Shown here in pieces: positions 7,540 to 14,757 of a stretch of DNA of 14,757 nt; the stretch's first letter is position 1, and each line of letters opens with the position of its first letter. The notes beneath the pieces were generated by a model, which saw only the letters and a program-made list of their open reading frames with translations, did not search any database and was not told the origin of the DNA. The stretch comes from Mariprofundus sp. (GTDB lineage Bacteria > Pseudomonadota > Zetaproteobacteria > Mariprofundales > Mariprofundaceae). Made by a program: the position numbers and the translations under genes. Where the stretch lies: contig JAUZQI010000190.1 of assembly GCA_030951095.1 (NCBI GenBank), positions 1 through 14,757 of the forward strand. The letters run 5' to 3'.

Positions 7540-8376
7540 TTAACGCACCGACAGATAACCCGATTTTTTTACAATGGTCTGACCCTGCTTCGAGAGCAGA
7601 AAACGACCGAAATCACGCGCTTCGTCAGGTGCATTTTTTGGTAATAGAACATGCAGGTTACGGCTGATCGGATAACTGCCATCGCGCACATGCTGGATAT
7701 CGGGCAATACCGCCTTGCTACCCTCGCCGACTGCAATGCCGCGAACGGCGTCATTCAGCCATGCATTGGACAACATACCGATGGCCTGATTGCTATGCGC
7801 AACCAGCGCCTGTTCTTCATTATTGGAGCCGGAAATGACCGAAGCGCCTGCTGCGCGGGCATGCGCATCTCCGAGCACAGCTTCGGCGAAAACATGGCGC
7901 GTACCCCGGCTGGCTTCCTTATCAATGACAAAGATTTGCGCATCCGGGCCGCCCAGTGCTTTCCAGTTTTTAATTTTGCCCCGATAGATATCAGCGATTT
8001 GTTTGAGTGATAATTGATGCACGCCACCAACATACACGGCTTTAGACACCACTACGGCCACCGCATCCTTGGCAATAGTCAGCACATCCACCTTGTCTTT
8101 TAGTTTGGTTGCTTCCTCTTCATCAATCTCGCGAGATGCCATGCCGATTTCAGCGGTATGCTGAATCATCGAAGCAATGCCAACGCCCGAGCCGCCGCCG
8201 GAAACAGTGATGGTCACGTCAGGATGCTGCTGGTGGTAGACGGTGGCTGCGGTCGAAACCACGGGTAATACGGTAGTGGAGCCGGCAGCGTGCAGGGTGA
8301 TGGCCGATACCTCCTGAGCCTGTGCACCAAATAGAAGGATTGCCAGTGTCAGTATAAGATAATGCGTGCGTTTCAT
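7540..8376 (-). CDS. pstS: periplasmic phosphate-binding protein PstS
   Basis: This is the substrate-binding subunit that captures inorganic phosphate in the periplasm for the PstCAB channel. The 278-residue precursor begins with a classic signal peptide: basic MKRTH, a hydrophobic stretch 7-17, and likely cleavage after A20 or A25. The mature part shows the phosphate-binding pattern of the short PstS type: AGSTTV (31-36), SGGGSGVGI (59-67), ASRE (80-83) and DKEASRGTRHVF (about 152-163). No lipobox cysteine is present, so it should be soluble. The ATG at 8376 is chosen because GGAGAA lies 6 nt upstream; a start at 8397 would put the RBS inside the gene. It follows feoB after 81 nt, in which I see no convincing Pho box. 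Confidence 0.93.
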   Translation of the reverse strand: MKRTHYLILTLAILLFGAQAQEVSAITLHAAGSTTVLPVVSTAATVYHQQHPDVTITVSGGGSGVGIASMIQHTAEIGMASREIDEEEATKLKDKVDVLTIAKDAVAVVVSKAVYVGGVHQLSLKQIADIYRGKIKNWKALGGPDAQIFVIDKEASRGTRHVFAEAVLGDAHARAAGASVISGSNNEEQALVAHSNQAIGMLSNAWLNDAVRGIAVGEGSKAVLPDIQHVRDGSYPISRNLHVLLPKNAPDEARDFGRFLLSKQGQTIVKKSGYLSVR

Positions 8377-8382
8377 AATATT

Positions 8383-8388
8383 TTCTCC
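8383..8388 (-). promoter_or_regulatory. ribosome binding site for pstS
   Basis: GGAGAA on the minus strand lies 6 nt before the ATG at 8376. It decides that start over the upstream in-frame codon at 8397. Confidence 0.75.
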
Positions 8389-8457
8389 GGGAGGCATTTA
8401 GTGATGAAACCATCGCGTGAATGGTACGCAGTGGTGGTCTTTGGCGCACTGAATTAC

Positions 8458-10518
8458 TTACATTGAAAACACATTGATGCCGGTCAGGAAAAAACGAACA
8501 GAAAACGCGACGATGAGTGCAACGCCGATGGAGAGGACGACAGAAAATAACGCATCTTTGCGACCAATCACTTTGACCATGACGGCAAATGTGGAGATAC
8601 AGGGAATATAAAACAGCAGGAAAACAAGAAAGGTGGATATCTGAATCCAGTCGAGTACCTGTCCGACTTCGAACGTACCGAGCGCCTGATAGATCATCAC
8701 CAGCGACAGCTCTTTGCGCAGGACACCAAACAGAATCGGAACACCGAGCACCATCGGCAATCCCAGCGTCCAGGTGGTAATGGGGGAAAGGGCTGCATTG
8801 ATGACCTGATCCCCACCCATGAATTGCAGCAGCGCGAGTACAATGCTGCCACCCACCAGTAACGGTAATACAATGGTCACGATATCTTTGGTGCGTTGCC
8901 ATGTTGAGGAAAGCAGCGGCATAATTTTTGGCCAGGCATAGGCCGGAATCTCCTGAATCAGACCGGGACTGATTTCTGGATAGCGATGTGAGAGTAAGCG
9001 ACCGAGCAGGGCAATCACCAGCAGACTTAATATAAATAACAGGAACACGCCAATAGCACCAAGATATTTGGCACCCAGTGCCAGCACGATAGCCGAACGA
9101 GCCGAGCATGGCACAAAAGTGATCAACAGCGATGCGACGACACGGTCGCGGCCACTGGTCAGACCCCGGGTGGCGGCAATGGCGGGAACGTTGCAGCCCA
9201 GGCCCAGCAGAAACGGTACGGCCACTCTGCCATGCAAGCCGATCGCGTGGAAAAAACGATCCACGACAAATGCGATACGGTGCATGATGCCGCTCTCTTC
9301 CAGCGCTACCAGCATGAGTACCAGCGGTAACATATAGGGCACGACAATACCGATCAGTCCGACCAGTCCGTCGGCAATGGCACGCCCAACCACACCAGTG
9401 GCTGTATTCGGTTGCCAGGCGGCAATCATGTTAGCCAGTCTGGCCGAAGATATGGCATCCAGCTCTGTGCTAACTTCAAAAACCATGAACAGGACGGCGG
9501 CAAATACGGCCAGCGATCCCACCAGTCCCCAGTGGGGGTGCAGGAATAACATATCCATGCGATCTTCCCGGCTGATTTTTGGCTTATGTACGTTGCGTAC
9601 CAGGGTATGAAACAGGGTCATGGCGCGATGATGTCGATCGGCCTTGACCTCTTCGCTCAGTGTCCTCGGCAAAGTGCTGTCCGCCTGCTCACGCAGGGCG
9701 TGGATGGCCGGTGCAACATCGGGAAAATGGTTTTTAATTTCGCTGCGCAGATAGTTGTCATGCTCCAGAAGATTCATGGTCAGCATGTTGGCAGGAATAG
9801 AAAAAGCCTGTTGAATATCCGGCCGGTCGATTTCTTTGTGTAAACGATTCGCCCATTTCTGGATATGCTGGCTGGGCGGTTGGGGTAACGGGCAAACCGG
9901 GTCGCGGCCTGCTTGCAGAACACGTTCAAACAGTTTCTCCAGACCGTGCCCTTTCAGTGCAACCGTCGGAATCACCGGCGCACCAAGTTTTTCCGATAAT
10001 GCATGGATATTGATTTCAACGCCTTTGCGATGTGCCTCATCCATCATATTCAGTGCTATCACAACAGGTAGGCCCAACTCCGAGAGTTCCAGCGACAGTT
10101 CCAGACTTTGCTGTAACGAACTGGCATCAATCACCTGTATCAGCACATCGGGGCGAGGGAATGGTGCTGGTGGTTCGTTACGTTCATGGCGTGAAATTAA
10201 TGGTCGTGTATCACCCCAGAGCAGATATTTCAGCGCTTCAAGGTCATCACCTGTCAGGCCACGCAATGACGGCAGACCGGGCAGATCAACCAGATGAATT
10301 TCATCCACACCAATCTGTACCGGACACTCGGCATAAGGTTTATGGGTGCCACTCAGTTTGCCGGTGCGATAGCGGGTACTGGCTACCGCATGAAAAATCG
10401 TACTTTTGCCGCTGTTGGGATGGCCAACCAGTGCCACCCGAAGTCGGTGATCGCCACGATAGACATGATCGTGCAACGTGATTGGACTGGATGTTTCAGT
10501 AAAGGCCTGTTTTGACAC
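8458..10518 (-). CDS. feoB: ferrous iron transporter FeoB (divergent type)
   Basis: The 686-residue protein has an N-terminal GTPase and a polytopic membrane domain, as in FeoB Fe(II) transporters. The GTPase motifs are G1 GHPNSGKST (32-40), G3 DLPG (78-81) and G4 NMMD (157-160). The membrane part shows the FeoB gate-type motifs LGLGCNVPAI, with C442, and FVPCSARSA, with C471, and RKELSLVMI later. It departs from classic FeoB in two places: the switch I region reads GKLSGTHKPYAE where GNWPGVTVE is usual, and a segment rich in Pro and Arg (about 101-123) separates G3 from the next strand. The GTG start at 10518 follows the lipB stop by 4 nt and has AAGGGTGA just upstream; longer readings overlap lipB. 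No feoA or feoC is nearby. Fe(II) is the likely substrate, but another divalent metal is possible. Confidence 0.85.
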   Translation of the reverse strand: MSKQAFTETSSPITLHDHVYRGDHRLRVALVGHPNSGKSTIFHAVASTRYRTGKLSGTHKPYAECPVQIGVDEIHLVDLPGLPSLRGLTGDDLEALKYLLWGDTRPLISRHERNEPPAPFPRPDVLIQVIDASSLQQSLELSLELSELGLPVVIALNMMDEAHRKGVEINIHALSEKLGAPVIPTVALKGHGLEKLFERVLQAGRDPVCPLPQPPSQHIQKWANRLHKEIDRPDIQQAFSIPANMLTMNLLEHDNYLRSEIKNHFPDVAPAIHALREQADSTLPRTLSEEVKADRHHRAMTLFHTLVRNVHKPKISREDRMDMLFLHPHWGLVGSLAVFAAVLFMVFEVSTELDAISSARLANMIAAWQPNTATGVVGRAIADGLVGLIGIVVPYMLPLVLMLVALEESGIMHRIAFVVDRFFHAIGLHGRVAVPFLLGLGCNVPAIAATRGLTSGRDRVVASLLITFVPCSARSAIVLALGAKYLGAIGVFLLFILSLLVIALLGRLLSHRYPEISPGLIQEIPAYAWPKIMPLLSSTWQRTKDIVTIVLPLLVGGSIVLALLQFMGGDQVINAALSPITTWTLGLPMVLGVPILFGVLRKELSLVMIYQALGTFEVGQVLDWIQISTFLVFLLFYIPCISTFAVMVKVIGRKDALFSVVLSIGVALIVAFSVRFFLTGINVFSM

Positions 10519-10522
10519 AGAT

Positions 10523-11140
10523 TCACCCTTGATTGAAAAAAACAGTGCTATGGTGGCGAATGGCCTGTTCAACATTGTTGCGACTGGCATCCAAACCGAG
10601 TGCTTGCATTGAGGTAACCGGGGCATCGGACATGCCGCAGGGAACAATGCCGGAAAAATGACGCAGGTTGGGCTTGATGTTCAGAGCAATGCCGTGGAAG
10701 GTGATCCATTTGCGGCAACGTACGCCGACAGCGGCGATTTTTTTACCTTCGACCCAGACACCGATACCACGCGAATTTCGTTCGGCATGGATATCGAATT
10801 CGGCCAGTGTACAAATGATCATTTCTTCCAGTCGCCGGACATGGGCATGCAAATCCTGACTGTTTCTCAGGTCAGCAAGCACATAACAAATCAGTTGTCC
10901 CGGGCCGTGATAGGTCACTTCTCCACCACGCCCGCTGGGATATACAGCAATGGATTCGCCATCAATGCTGTGCGTCAGCACATCCGCCTCGTTACCGGAT
11001 GTGCCAATGGTGTAAAGCGGTGGATGCTCGGTAAAAATAAGTGTCGATTTCGCCGTTTCAGCCAGAATAGCCTCAACGAGGGACTCTTGCTCCGCAATGG
11101 ATTCCGGATACTCCTGTCTGTCGTGACGAATGATTTGCAT
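10523..11140 (-). CDS. lipB: octanoyltransferase LipB
   Basis: LipB moves octanoyl groups from acyl carrier protein to the lipoyl domains of E2 subunits and GcvH, the first step of lipoate synthesis. The 205-residue product is complete. It has the signature [21 protein letters not shown] (71-91), K134 in [10 protein letters not shown] and C168 in SGIVPCGM; these correspond to the catalytic lysine and cysteine at 135 and 169 in the E. coli enzyme. The ATG at 11140 has no clear Shine-Dalgarno sequence. It is the first gene of the minus-strand block and reads away from xseB across a 123-nt gap rich in inverted repeats. feoB follows after 4 nt, so the two should be co-translated. lipA, which finishes the cofactor, is not in the window. 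Confidence 0.95.
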   Translation of the reverse strand: MQIIRHDRQEYPESIAEQESLVEAILAETAKSTLIFTEHPPLYTIGTSGNEADVLTHSIDGESIAVYPSGRGGEVTYHGPGQLICYVLADLRNSQDLHAHVRRLEEMIICTLAEFDIHAERNSRGIGVWVEGKKIAAVGVRCRKWITFHGIALNIKPNLRHFSGIVPCGMSDAPVTSMQALGLDASRNNVEQAIRHHSTVFFNQG

Positions 11141-11160
11141 TGCCGCAGACTAACCCGAAT

Positions 11161-11186
11161 GCAATGTAAATTCCGCTTTACATTGC
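11161..11186. promoter_or_regulatory. perfect palindrome, possible operator between lipB and xseB
   Basis: GCAATGTAAA (11161-11170) and TTTACATTGC (11177-11186) are perfect reverse complements separated by six bases. The site lies 20 bp upstream of the lipB start and ends 8 bp before the -35 box of the xseB promoter. That position suits a repressor or activator acting on either direction. I do not recognise the regulator. A role as an RNA hairpin in a lipB leader is also possible if lipB transcription starts further upstream. Confidence 0.55.
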
Positions 11187-11194
11187 CCCCTGCA

Positions 11195-11222
11195 TTGACC
11201 GGGGCGTATTGCCCCATAGAAT
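11195..11222 (+). promoter_or_regulatory. sigma70-like promoter of the xseB-ispA-dxs operon
   Basis: TTGACC (11195-11200) and TAGAAT (11217-11222) each match the sigma70 -35 and -10 consensus at five of six positions, with a 16-bp spacer. Transcription would begin near 11229, leaving a leader of about 35 nt that contains the AAGGAG ribosome binding site. The spacer itself is an inverted repeat, GGGGC (11201-11205) and GCCCC (11211-11215), which could be an operator. Confidence 0.65.
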
Positions 11223-11248
11223 CCAGCATCCCGTTTTGCATTCAGGGC

Positions 11249-11254
11249 AAGGAG
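11249..11254 (+). promoter_or_regulatory. ribosome binding site that fixes the xseB GTG start
   Basis: AAGGAG ends 9 nt before the GTG at 11264. No ATG in the frame gives a family-like N-terminus, so this site supports the GTG. Confidence 0.7.
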
Positions 11255-11263
11255 TCAGCAGCT

Positions 11264-11485
11264 GTGAGTAAAGAAATTGATGTCAAAACGCTTACGTTTG
11301 AGCAGGCGCTGGCAGGTTTAACCGAACTGGTTGAGAAGCTGGAATCGGGCGAGTTGCCGTTGGAAGAGAGTGTGGCTGCATTTGAGCAGGGGGTGAAACT
11401 TTCCCGCCGCTGTGAATCCATGCTCGATAAGGCGGATCAGCGTTTACAGATTCTGGGCGACAAAACACCCACCGACTCACACTAA
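11264..11485 (+). CDS. xseB: exodeoxyribonuclease VII small subunit XseB
   Basis: XseB is the small subunit of exonuclease VII, which degrades single-stranded DNA to oligonucleotides together with XseA. The 73-residue protein is close to the family length. It has the characteristic [50 protein letters not shown] pattern (about residues 11-60), mostly helical and likely to form a coiled coil. The GTG start is supported by AAGGAG nine bases upstream. The same frame is open much further upstream, but that part is antisense to lipB and is not part of this gene. It is the first gene of the operon and ends 6 nt before ispA, the usual bacterial order xseB-ispA-dxs. xseA is not present here. Confidence 0.92.
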   Translation: MSKEIDVKTLTFEQALAGLTELVEKLESGELPLEESVAAFEQGVKLSRRCESMLDKADQRLQILGDKTPTDSH

Positions 11486-11491
11486 TCCTGA

Positions 11492-12382
11492 ATGCAATCA
11501 CCTGAATTTCTCTCTGCATATGCAGGATATATGGAAGAGGCCTTGGCTGAAATGCTGGATGCGCGTAAATCCGTGGTCACAGAGCGGTTGCTTGATGCCA
11601 TGCGCTACAGCTTATTGGGCGGCGGCAAACGTATACGACCGGCCCTGTTGTTGGAGTGTTATGCGGCGTGTGGCGGCAAACGACCTGAAACGGCCATGCC
11701 AGCGGCATTGGCGATTGAGTGCATTCATACCTATTCGTTGATTCATGATGATTTACCTTGCATGGATGATGATGATTTGCGCCGCGGCAATCCCACGTGT
11801 CACAAACAGTTCGATGAAGCTACTGCGGTTCTGGCGGCCGATGCATTACAAACGCTGGCATTCGAACTGCTGGCCAGTTCCGCCCGGGATACTCCGCTGA
11901 GCGGCGAGTTGATCTACAAGCTGGCCATTGCAGCAGGATGTCAGGGCATGGTTGGCGGGCAGATGCTTGATATGCAGGCTGACAACAGTAACGATGACAT
12001 GGGTATACTGGCTGTTGAACGCATTCATCTGCATAAAACAGGTGCATTATTGCGCTGGTGTTGTGAAGCGGGCGCGATGCTTGCAGAAGCGGACAATGCG
12101 CAGTTGAATGCCTGCTCCCGTTATGGCAAAGCTGTCGGGTTGCTGTTCCAGGTTACCGATGACATTCTGGACGTAACAGCCAGTTCATCCGTTTTGGGTA
12201 AAAGTGCAGGCAAGGATGCTGTGCAAAACAAGGCGACTTATGTGTCTGTGCTTGGTTTGCAGCGCGCCCGTGAAGTTGCCGAAGAAATGCAAGAGTTGGC
12301 CGTTGCCGCTTGCGAACCACTAGCAAAACAGGGCGACCACCTGCGAGCGCTGGTGCATTATATTCAGGAGCGTGGCAAGTGA
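11492..12382 (+). CDS. ispA: farnesyl diphosphate synthase IspA (polyprenyl synthase)
   Basis: IspA condenses isopentenyl diphosphate with dimethylallyl and geranyl diphosphate to give farnesyl diphosphate, the precursor of quinone tails and undecaprenyl carrier. The 296-residue protein carries GGGKRIRP (43-50), the first aspartate-rich motif DDLPCMD (86-92) with the two-residue insertion typical of bacterial FPPS, and the second motif DDILD (223-227). The HTYSLIHDD context matches FPPS rather than longer-chain synthases, though a GGPP product cannot be excluded from sequence alone. The start at 11492 lies 6 nt after xseB and has a weak RBS, suggesting coupling. Its TGA overlaps the dxs GTG. 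It works with dxs downstream in the same pathway. Confidence 0.93.
   Translation: MQSPEFLSAYAGYMEEALAEMLDARKSVVTERLLDAMRYSLLGGGKRIRPALLLECYAACGGKRPETAMPAALAIECIHTYSLIHDDLPCMDDDDLRRGNPTCHKQFDEATAVLAADALQTLAFELLASSARDTPLSGELIYKLAIAAGCQGMVGGQMLDMQADNSNDDMGILAVERIHLHKTGALLRWCCEAGAMLAEADNAQLNACSRYGKAVGLLFQVTDDILDVTASSSVLGKSAGKDAVQNKATYVSVLGLQRAREVAEEMQELAVAACEPLAKQGDHLRALVHYIQERGK
12366..12370 (+). promoter_or_regulatory. ribosome binding site that fixes the dxs start
   Basis: AGGAG inside the end of ispA ends 8 nt before the GTG at 12379. The next in-frame ATG (12391) would be 20 nt away, so the GTG is preferred. Confidence 0.7.
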
Positions 12383-14235
12383 CTTATCCGATGTTGGAAA
12401 AAATTCGTGGCGTGTCCGATCTCAAAGCATTGTATGAGGATCAGTTGCCGCAACTTGCCACGGAAATGCGCCAGTATCTGATCGAAACGCTGGCACCGAT
12501 CGGTGGCCACCTGGGGGCAGGGCTCGGGGTGGTTGAATTGACCATTGCGCTACATTATCTGTTTGATTCCCCGCGCGATAAAATCGTTTGGGATGTCGGG
12601 CATCAGGCTTATCCGCATAAAATTCTCACAGGCCGATTGCAGGGGATACCCGGCATCCGTCAATATGGCGGCCTGTGCGGCTTCACCAAACGAAGCGAGT
12701 CGGAACACGATCCGTTCGGGGCAGGGCATGCCTCCACCTCGATTTCTGCAGCTTATGGCATGGCCTGCGGACGTGATTTAAGCGGCGAAAACAATAACGT
12801 GATTGCAGTGATTGGCGACGGCGCACTGACAGGAGGCATGGCATTTGAGGCGCTGAATCATGCCGGCGGCAAAGACAATCGCCTGCTGGTGATTCTAAAC
12901 GATAACGAAATGTCGATCGCCCCGAATGTCGGTGCGATGTCTTCCTATCTGGCACGTATCATTACCGGCAAGCCCTATACGCAGGCCAAGGATACAGCCA
13001 AACGTATTCTGGAAAAATTGCCCGGTGCCCTGACTGCAGCCAAGCGCGTGGAAGAACACGTCAAAGGCATGATTATTCCAGGTACCCTGTTTGAAGAGAT
13101 GGGATTTCGTTACATCGGCCCGATTGATGGCCATGATTTCGAAACGCTGTTGCCGACGCTGGCCAACTGCAAGGAACTCGACGGCCCGATTCTGCTACAT
13201 ACGATTACCAAAAAAGGCTTGGGTTTCTCGCCTGCCGAGGAAGACCCGGAAACATGGCACGGGCTGGGTCCGTACAATGTGCAAACAGGTAAACCGAACA
13301 AGAGTGAGGGCAAGCCGCCAAGCTATACTGAAGTATTCGCCGAAACGTTGGCGGATTTGGCCGAGGCAGACGAACGCATCGTAGCTATCACTGCCGCCAT
13401 GCCGGGTGGAACGGGCCTGTCCCGCTTTGCCAGACGGTATCCCGAACGTTGCTTTGATGTCGGTATTGCCGAGCAGCATGCTGTCACCTTTGCCGGCGGT
13501 TTGTCCGTGGCCGGGAAGCGACCTTTTGTAGCCATTTATTCCACCTTTATGCAGCGGGCATTCGATCAGGTTATTCATGATATCTGTATTCAGAATCTGC
13601 CGGTTACGTTCTGCATGGATCGGGCCGGTATCGTCGGTGCGGACGGGGCGACCCATACTGGTATGTTCGATATCGCCTTTATGCGTAGCCTGCCCAATAT
13701 GACGGTCATGGCCCCTAAAGATGAAGCAGAGTTGAAACATATGTTAGCCACAGCCCTTACCATCAATGGCCCGGTGGCGATTCGCTATCCTCGCGGCAAT
13801 GGTTACGGGGTGGAGCTTACGAAACCGGAAGTCTTGCCTGTGGGTCAGTCTGAAGTGCTGGAAAACGGCGATGACGGACTGGTCATTGCTGTCGGAAACC
13901 GCGTTCGTGATGCATTGCATGCGGTTGAAACCGTGCGCAAGGAAGATAGCCGTGCATTTACTCTGCTGAATCTTCGTTTCATCAAACCACTGGATAAAAC
14001 AACCATTCGAAGTCATCTGAAAACCGATAAGCCATTAGTGGTCATCGAAGAAGGTGTAGAGCAGGGCGGTATCGGCCAACAGATTGCTGCACTGGCGCTG
14101 ACGGCTGGCTGGCATGGCCCGTTCATTCATATCGCCATGCCCGACAGCTTTCCAGCTCATGGAACTCAGGCGGAAATCCTGCGCGACCTTGGCCTGGATG
14201 CTGATGGTATCATTGCCCGGTTACGTAATAGCTAA
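12379..14235 (+). CDS. dxs: 1-deoxy-D-xylulose-5-phosphate synthase Dxs
   Basis: Dxs is the thiamine-diphosphate enzyme that joins pyruvate and glyceraldehyde 3-phosphate into DXP, the entry step of the MEP isoprenoid pathway. The 618-residue length is normal. Landmarks are GGHLGAGLGVVELT (42-55) with H44, DVGHQAYPHK (72-81), the ThDP motif GDGALTGG (146-153) with the later LNDNEMSI, and GIAEQHA with E365 as the expected catalytic glutamate. The C-terminal transketolase domain is intact. The GTG start at 12379 forms a GTGA overlap with the ispA stop and has AGGAG at good spacing; ATG at 12391 is the alternative. Earlier in-frame codons overlap ispA and add unrelated residues. No thiamine riboswitch is visible upstream. 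Confidence 0.96.
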   Translation: MTYPMLEKIRGVSDLKALYEDQLPQLATEMRQYLIETLAPIGGHLGAGLGVVELTIALHYLFDSPRDKIVWDVGHQAYPHKILTGRLQGIPGIRQYGGLCGFTKRSESEHDPFGAGHASTSISAAYGMACGRDLSGENNNVIAVIGDGALTGGMAFEALNHAGGKDNRLLVILNDNEMSIAPNVGAMSSYLARIITGKPYTQAKDTAKRILEKLPGALTAAKRVEEHVKGMIIPGTLFEEMGFRYIGPIDGHDFETLLPTLANCKELDGPILLHTITKKGLGFSPAEEDPETWHGLGPYNVQTGKPNKSEGKPPSYTEVFAETLADLAEADERIVAITAAMPGGTGLSRFARRYPERCFDVGIAEQHAVTFAGGLSVAGKRPFVAIYSTFMQRAFDQVIHDICIQNLPVTFCMDRAGIVGADGATHTGMFDIAFMRSLPNMTVMAPKDEAELKHMLATALTINGPVAIRYPRGNGYGVELTKPEVLPVGQSEVLENGDDGLVIAVGNRVRDALHAVETVRKEDSRAFTLLNLRFIKPLDKTTIRSHLKTDKPLVVIEEGVEQGGIGQQIAALALTAGWHGPFIHIAMPDSFPAHGTQAEILRDLGLDADGIIARLRNS

Positions 14236-14253
14236 TCTAACCCGGGCGAATCT

Positions 14254-14757
14254 TTGCTAAAACCAAAAATAAAAAAACAGCGACTCGACCGGTTGCTGGT
14301 TGAGCGTCAGTTGGCTGAATCCGCCGATCAGGCACAGCGTCTGATTATGGCAGGACTGGTCTATGTTGACGGCCAGAAAGCGGATAAGGCCGGTATGGCA
14401 TTTCGCGGAGATGCCTCGATTGAAGTGCGTGAAGTATTGAAATATGTCTCGCGCGGTGGTCTGAAACTGGAGCGGGCGTTGGAATACTTTCCCTTTCAGA
14501 CAGAAGGGACAACCTGTCTGGATGTAGGCGCATCAACCGGTGGTTTTACCGATGTATTATTACAAAACGGCGCCATGAAAGTCTATGCCGTTGATGTGGG
14601 TCACGGGCAACTCCATTATCGGTTGCAACACGATGAGCGTGTCATCAATCTGGAAAAAACGCATGTGCGCAAACTGACCTCTGCCTTGATCCCTGAGTTA
14701 GTCGATGCGCTGGTCATCGACACCTCGTTTATTTCACTGATCCGTGTGCTGCCCTGT
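14254..14757 (+). CDS. tlyA: TlyA family rRNA 2'-O-methyltransferase, 3' end cut by window
   Basis: The visible 168 codons encode an S4 RNA-binding domain (RLDRLLVERQLAESADQAQ onward, about 10-65) followed by an FtsJ-like methyltransferase: SRGGLKLERAL with K71, SAM-binding LDVGASTGGFTD (89-100), and the DTSFIS motif with D156. K71 and D156 fit the catalytic set of FtsJ enzymes. The family methylates ribosomal RNA and is sometimes called haemolysin TlyA; some members are hypothetical haemolysins by name only. The frame continues past the window end. The only plausible start is TTG at 14254, since no ATG or GTG lies between the dxs stop and the S4 domain; its RBS is weak. It is 18 nt after dxs and is probably in the same operon. 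Confidence 0.9.
   Translation, partial: MLKPKIKKQRLDRLLVERQLAESADQAQRLIMAGLVYVDGQKADKAGMAFRGDASIEVREVLKYVSRGGLKLERALEYFPFQTEGTTCLDVGASTGGFTDVLLQNGAMKVYAVDVGHGQLHYRLQHDERVINLEKTHVRKLTSALIPELVDALVIDTSFISLIRVLPC

Noticed and set aside
10658..11263. Long + strand open frame running into xseB
   Set aside because: It is antisense to lipB, whose catalytic motifs are clear; only the part from 11264 matches a family (XseB).

Overview
The window looks like chromosomal DNA of a Gram-negative proteobacterium. Gene density is high, and the genes belong to core biosynthesis and nutrient uptake. The reasons are the gene sets (lipB, xseB-ispA-dxs-tlyA, pstSCAB, feoB), the Shine-Dalgarno sites and the sigma70-like promoter. 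The taxon is not certain. The divergent FeoB, the b561-type cytochrome and the overall style would suit an iron-associated lineage such as Zetaproteobacteria, but that is a weak inference from memory. No rRNA, tRNA, CRISPR array, prophage or complete transposase gene is visible.

Left part, + strand (1-4986). The window opens inside a small IS5-like inverted-repeat element (about 1-159). The arginine genes argD and argF (ATGA overlap) follow. Then comes a second, unrelated 161-bp inverted-repeat element with a 4-bp target duplication, and then argG. Together the three enzymes cover the aminotransferase step to acetylornithine, ornithine to citrulline, and citrulline to argininosuccinate; argH is not present. 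A b561-like cytochrome gene closely follows argG, and a UspA-type stress protein gene with its own strong RBS ends the block.

Middle part, - strand (11140 down to 5030). One co-directional block runs lipB, feoB, pstS, pstC, pstA, pstB. lipB and feoB are 4 nt apart. pstC/pstA and pstA/pstB each overlap by 4 nt (ATGA). The block joins protein lipoylation, ferrous iron uptake by a divergent FeoB, and high-affinity phosphate uptake. Neither feoA nor phoU lies in the window.

Right part, + strand (11264 to the end). xseB, ispA, dxs and a truncated tlyA form an isoprenoid operon: dxs makes DXP for the MEP pathway and ispA makes farnesyl diphosphate. Genes are 6 nt apart or overlap, and GTG and TTG starts are frequent. 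The 123-bp divergent gap between lipB and xseB holds a good sigma70-like promoter for xseB, a perfect 10-bp inverted repeat just upstream, and a second GC-rich inverted repeat exactly inside the promoter spacer. This is the densest unexplained regulatory signal in the window.

Most of the window is ordinary. I see no complete new defence or mobile system. The items most worth checking are the two miniature inverted-repeat elements, the lipB/xseB operator-like palindromes and the unusual FeoB.
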